Assembly: GCA_947038155.1 (NCBI GenBank)
Contig: CAMQVH010000015.1
Span: 1 to 60,685, forward strand
Direction: 5' to 3'
Length of the DNA stretch: 60,685 nt
Source: an uncultured Bacteroides sp.
GTDB lineage: Bacteria; Bacteroidota; Bacteroidia; Bacteroidales; Bacteroidaceae
Below, in pieces: positions 57,338 through 60,685 of the stretch (within the stretch, counting starts at the first letter, position 1; each line of letters begins with the position of its first letter). The notes beneath the pieces are model-generated. The model was not told the origin of the DNA. It saw nothing but the letters and a program-made list of their open reading frames with translations, and made no database searches. Both the position numbers and the translations under genes were made by a program.

Positions 57338-60175
57338 CTAGAATTTTATGCGGCAAGTTAATCCATAGTAAAAATCCGGAGTAAAAATGGCGCTTACTCC
57401 TGTTGCGTAAGAGGTTACATACTTCCGTGAATTCGTGAAGTTGATCGCATTGAGAGCGAGCGAGACATGATCGCCTATTTCTTTGGTTATATTGATATTG
57501 GCGGAGAAATAGGGATCGTATCCATCCGCCGCGAACGTATAGGCATTGCCCGATTTGCGTATCAGGTTTGCGAATGCGGAATTCTGGGCTTCTTTTTCGG
57601 TAAAAGGGCGTATCTCATTATTGAGATCAAGGTATGCTACCGGATAAATCGCTGTATACGAATTGCCGTCATAAATACTACCTCCTGTTCCCGCATTACT
57701 ATTATCACTTACGTTGAAAGCATATTCTTTACCGTTGTATTCGGACAGGTTCTGTGACCGTTTTAATAGAGAGGCCTCCAGCCGGAATGATATAATCAAT
57801 CTGGCTTTGGGGATACGGGTTATTGCCGTTATATTGGCGTCCAGAGAATGAGTACGTTTGCCGTTAGCTGTTGTCGATGAATTATCTCCGTTGGCATAGA
57901 TACCTACATATTGGTAGGAACGATTTGGGATACCGGTATGTGACCACCCTGTTTGATAGTAGTAAGACAACGAATTATCTATATATTTCATATAATCATA
58001 GCTGGCATCCAGTCTCAATTGTGTACGAATAGGAGTTATTTCGGGAAAATCGACAATCATTTCCACTCCCCGGCGATTGATATCCGGTCCGTTGTCCGGT
58101 GAAACGGAATTGACAAAAGTACGGTTCGTTACTTTTACGTCCATAGGTACCCACTTCTCCGATTCATTTCCGCGTATATACACCATTCCTGTTTGGTTGT
58201 TTACGTTAATTTGCGGATTGGCAGGCATGCTGAATCCGTCCGGTAATTGCAGGACATCATAAGAAAACGGAGTATAGGCATTGGTGTATTTATAAGGATT
58301 TTTAGTACGGTTGAAATAACCAACCAATGATATCTTGGTCTTTGCGATTTCGATATCGACTCCCAATTCTGCGTTTTGATTCCGTTGCCAACGCAAGTTT
58401 TTATTATGTAAGAGCACGTATGGTTGGCTGTAATAGACGTAGGATGATTCGTTATTGTTATAAGAAACACCAAAAGTTTGTATGTCACGATACTCCTGTC
58501 TGGGATAGAGAATGTAATAAGACGGCAGTTTCTCGGCAACTCCCCATCCACCACGGACTGATATATTCCGGTTCAACTGCCATTTGGCATTGAAACGTGG
58601 TGAAAACGTATTCAGGTTTTTATATTCTGTTCCACTGATGAAAATCTTTTCCCAGCGTATACCTGCCATGAGTCTTAGTGTAGTGCTTCCGAGAGGTACT
58701 GTCAGATTCTCTTCAGCATAAAGTGAAACATTATGCATATACGGATAAGCAGTGTACGGACGCGGGCGATATCCGTTAGGAGCTAATGACGGGTTTTGGT
58801 AGTATTCCCCTTCTCCTATGTTACCTGTTGATTTCCACTGAATTCCTGCTATCAGATTGCTGTTCACCTTTTTAAAATGTCGGTTCCACTCGTATTTTAG
58901 GGAAGCGGCATAATCCAGTTCTTTTGAATCTATAATTTGGTCGGCGAAATACGAATAAGGCAGTTTATCGGCAAGGAAATAACCTTCCTGTTCAGCATGT
59001 ACAGCCGGTTGTTCGGACGCATACGTGTAGGGAGTATGTGCGTGTGACTTATTATCATTGTAATGGAGGGATGCGTCAAATTTCAGATTGGTAATCCGTG
59101 ACTTGTTGAGCAACCAGCTGAATGATGTGTTTGCCCGGAACACGTTATCCCTTACTTTTGTATATTCTCCGGTATAGGCATCGGGATCATCCTTGGTGTT
59201 CATACCTCCGATGTTTCCAGTGAAACCGATATTAAATCTGAAAATGTTCCGGAATGTATTATTATAGTTTGCAGAGAATCCTCTTCGTGTGTAGGAAGTG
59301 TAGGGTGATGATAATTTCCGGGTGGCTTTTGTCCACTCGCCACTGATATTAACGGTACCTTTGTCATTTCCCAAAGCCAGTCCTTTTGAAAATGAAAACT
59401 GTTCTGTGCGGGGATTAATGGCCAATAAGATCTCCCAAGGTGTTTTACCTTTTTTTGTCCGGATATTGATCATGCCACTGTTCAAATCTCCATACTCTGC
59501 TGAAGGTACACCTGTTATGACTTCTACCGATTCTATATTTGTAACGGCAATACTGCGTGTATCTATTCCGCTCATATTACCGAAAGATGCATTATTTCCC
59601 ATGCGTATACCGTCTACAGCTACTGCTGTTCCGAAAGTGGCGTTGCCAACGGTTGAACCTCCGTCTCTTAGTGAAAATACATTATTGGTAGTCAGATCCG
59701 GGACTTTCGTCTTTCCTCCCGGAAGAAGGGCGGATATGTCGCTGACGTTAGATACTTGAAGGTGTTCCAAAGCATTGCTTCCAATGATGAGAGTCGTATT
59801 CAACTCACTTTTGGGAGCTTGTGCTGTTATAACTACATCATCTAGCGCAAGGGTATTTTCTTTGAGTTGTATCGTTAGACCTTTGACGTTGCTGCGGATA
59901 TCAACCCGAATTGTTGTTGTGACGTAACCGAGAAAGGAAACCTCCAGATTACATTTTCCTTCCTGAACTCCTTGTATTGTGAAATCTCCGTTCTGATTGG
60001 ATACAGCCCACAAATAGGTACCTTTGATAATGATGGATGCTCCCGGTAATGGAGTGTTTGTCTTTTCTTCGGTGATACGACCAGAGATTGTATACGTACC
60101 CGGATTGGCTGTGGCTTTAAATACAATACAAAAGAGAAGCCCAAAGAACGCTATGTTTAGTCGAAAATGTCCCAT
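57338..60175 (-). CDS. TonB-dependent receptor with CarboxypepD-like N-terminal domain
   Basis: This outer-membrane receptor imports a substrate with TonB energy. I start it at the ATG at 60175 (MGHFRLNIAFFGLLFCIVF), giving 945 residues with a signal peptide; the longer frame upstream is probably not translated. A CarboxypepD_reg-like domain lies at about 30-105 (ISGRITEEKTNTPLPGASII), a plug at about 115-225 (VEVITGVPSAEYGDLNSGMI), then a 22-strand barrel closing FYYGLTCRIKF. It has no SusD partner. With the DUF4876, DUF6850 and FISUMP-type genes it starts a roughly 10.6-kb minus-strand operon, more like a metal or metal-complex receptor than a glycan one. Confidence 0.88.
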   Translation of the reverse strand: MGHFRLNIAFFGLLFCIVFKATANPGTYTISGRITEEKTNTPLPGASIIIKGTYLWAVSNQNGDFTIQGVQEGKCNLEVSFLGYVTTTIRVDIRSNVKGLTIQLKENTLALDDVVITAQAPKSELNTTLIIGSNALEHLQVSNVSDISALLPGGKTKVPDLTTNNVFSLRDGGSTVGNATFGTAVAVDGIRMGNNASFGNMSGIDTRSIAVTNIESVEVITGVPSAEYGDLNSGMINIRTKKGKTPWEILLAINPRTEQFSFSKGLALGNDKGTVNISGEWTKATRKLSSPYTSYTRRGFSANYNNTFRNIFRFNIGFTGNIGGMNTKDDPDAYTGEYTKVRDNVFRANTSFSWLLNKSRITNLKFDASLHYNDNKSHAHTPYTYASEQPAVHAEQEGYFLADKLPYSYFADQIIDSKELDYAASLKYEWNRHFKKVNSNLIAGIQWKSTGNIGEGEYYQNPSLAPNGYRPRPYTAYPYMHNVSLYAEENLTVPLGSTTLRLMAGIRWEKIFISGTEYKNLNTFSPRFNAKWQLNRNISVRGGWGVAEKLPSYYILYPRQEYRDIQTFGVSYNNNESSYVYYSQPYVLLHNKNLRWQRNQNAELGVDIEIAKTKISLVGYFNRTKNPYKYTNAYTPFSYDVLQLPDGFSMPANPQINVNNQTGMVYIRGNESEKWVPMDVKVTNRTFVNSVSPDNGPDINRRGVEMIVDFPEITPIRTQLRLDASYDYMKYIDNSLSYYYQTGWSHTGIPNRSYQYVGIYANGDNSSTTANGKRTHSLDANITAITRIPKARLIISFRLEASLLKRSQNLSEYNGKEYAFNVSDNSNAGTGGSIYDGNSYTAIYPVAYLDLNNEIRPFTEKEAQNSAFANLIRKSGNAYTFAADGYDPYFSANINITKEIGDHVSLALNAINFTNSRKYVTSYATGVSAIFTPDFYYGLTCRIKF

Positions 60176-60329
60176 ATACAAATTTTGTGCAAAGTTCCCT
60201 AAATATATAATGCAGGGCAATCGCAATAAATGACTATTTTGGGACATTTGATACCTATATGTGGTGATGGGGATTTTCGCCTGTTAATCGAAAAATGGTT
60301 TGTGATATAATAAATAGGTATATAAAAAT

Positions 60330-60377
60330 AGTGACCGACTTGCATTACGACGATTGTCGTATAGCAAGCCGGTCACT
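60330..60377. terminator. Hairpin terminator after asd
   Basis: AGTGACCGACTTGC (60330-60343) pairs with GCAAGCCGGTCACT (60364-60377) with one mismatch, enclosing an ACGAC/GTCGT stem. It lies 33 bp after the asd stop and is followed by a T run on the minus strand, separating asd from the receptor operon. Confidence 0.75.
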
Positions 60378-60410
60378 TATTTTGTTTTATTTATATGCTT
60401 CTCTTGAAGT

Positions 60411-60685
60411 CTAGATGTTTTTTACTTTTATCAGATATTCGGCAATCTGAACGGCGTTCAGTGCGGCGCCTTTCTTGATCTGGTCGCCTACAATCCAGAA
60501 AGTCAGTCCGTTCTCGTTCGTCAGGTCTTTGCGGATACGTCCTACGTAAACCGGGTCTTTACCTGCCAGGAACAGTGGCATCGGGTATTCTTTTTCTGCC
60601 GGGTTGTCCTGAAGAACCAGTCCTTCGCCATTAGCGAATGCTTCACGAGCTTCTTCTACGGAAATCGGACGTTCTGTTTCTACCC
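60411..60685 (-). CDS. asd: Aspartate-semialdehyde dehydrogenase, 3' part only
   Basis: Asd reduces aspartyl phosphate to the semialdehyde with NADPH, for lysine, threonine and methionine synthesis. Only about 91 C-terminal codons are in the window; the rest lies beyond the right edge. The visible part reads [20 protein letters not shown] and the closing signature [18 protein letters not shown], typical of the C-terminal dimerisation domain. The stop is TAG at 60411. Confidence 0.93.
   Translation of the reverse strand, partial: VETERPISVEEAREAFANGEGLVLQDNPAEKEYPMPLFLAGKDPVYVGRIRKDLTNENGLTFWIVGDQIKKGAALNAVQIAEYLIKVKNI

Overview
This window comes from a gut Bacteroides closely related to B. 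thetaiotaomicron. The evidence is the many SusC/SusD-type and SusE-type lipoproteins, a hybrid two-component regulator, promoters with the Bacteroides -7 box (TAnnTTTG), and a gene order I recognise from memory of B. thetaiotaomicron (arginine genes, then rhamnose genes, then the yeast alpha-mannan utilisation locus). The species cannot be fixed by eye.

Layout. (1) 1-6860, minus strand: an acyl/acetyl-CoA synthetase (cut by the window edge) behind an XRE-cupin regulator, and the arginine/proline genes argR, a GNAT acyltransferase, argG, argC, argD and proC. The argR promoter carries three TGCAT boxes exactly 21 bp apart. (2) 7021-11488, minus strand: a membrane regulator (lipobox, TPRs, one membrane helix, coiled coil, HTH), then a promoter with nested inverted repeats, an unannotated 32-codon ORF that looks like an exported micropeptide, and a beta-barrel outer-membrane protein. 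This resembles an envelope peptide-signalling module and is the best candidate for an undescribed system. (3) 11489-18292, plus strand: the L-rhamnose operon rhaK-rhaA-rhaT-rhaD, a 79-codon remnant of lactaldehyde reductase, and the AraC-type regulator. A 21-bp-spaced direct repeat upstream of rhaK is a probable regulator site. (4) 18681-21063: initiator tRNA-fMet, TetR regulator, FabG, RluA-type pseudouridine synthase.

(5) 21216-47266: an alpha-mannan polysaccharide utilisation locus. Outer-membrane and surface genes run on plus (LamG-type lipoprotein, SusE-like protein, surface GH76 endo-mannanase, SusC, SusD, second LamG-type lipoprotein). Processing enzymes run on minus (GH92, EEP hydrolase, GH76, GH125, GH130), with another GH92 on plus. 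A hybrid two-component sensor sits between them; its histidine-kinase H-box has Cys in place of the usual Arg. The working model is surface cutting by GH76, import through SusC/D, and periplasmic trimming by GH92, GH76, GH125 and GH130, with the sensor inducing through 21-bp-spaced repeats before the surface operon.

(6) 47383-60175, minus strand: a small repeat protein, a possible sulfatase fragment, a lamin-tail lipoprotein, and then a roughly 10.6-kb run of nine genes (TonB-dependent receptor, DUF4876-type lipoprotein, DUF6850-type barrel, FISUMP-type lipoprotein, OB-fold-like lipoprotein, PepSY membrane protein, ABC ATPase, ABC permease, DUF4857-type protein) that looks like an uncharacterised uptake system, perhaps for a metal or metal complex. 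(7) 60411-60685: the 3' end of asd.

Two intergenic regions (11702-11783 and 25126-25338) hold arrays of short dyad-symmetric units repeated every 22 bp exactly. They share the core ACTATAGT but have different arms, and no feature type I know explains them.
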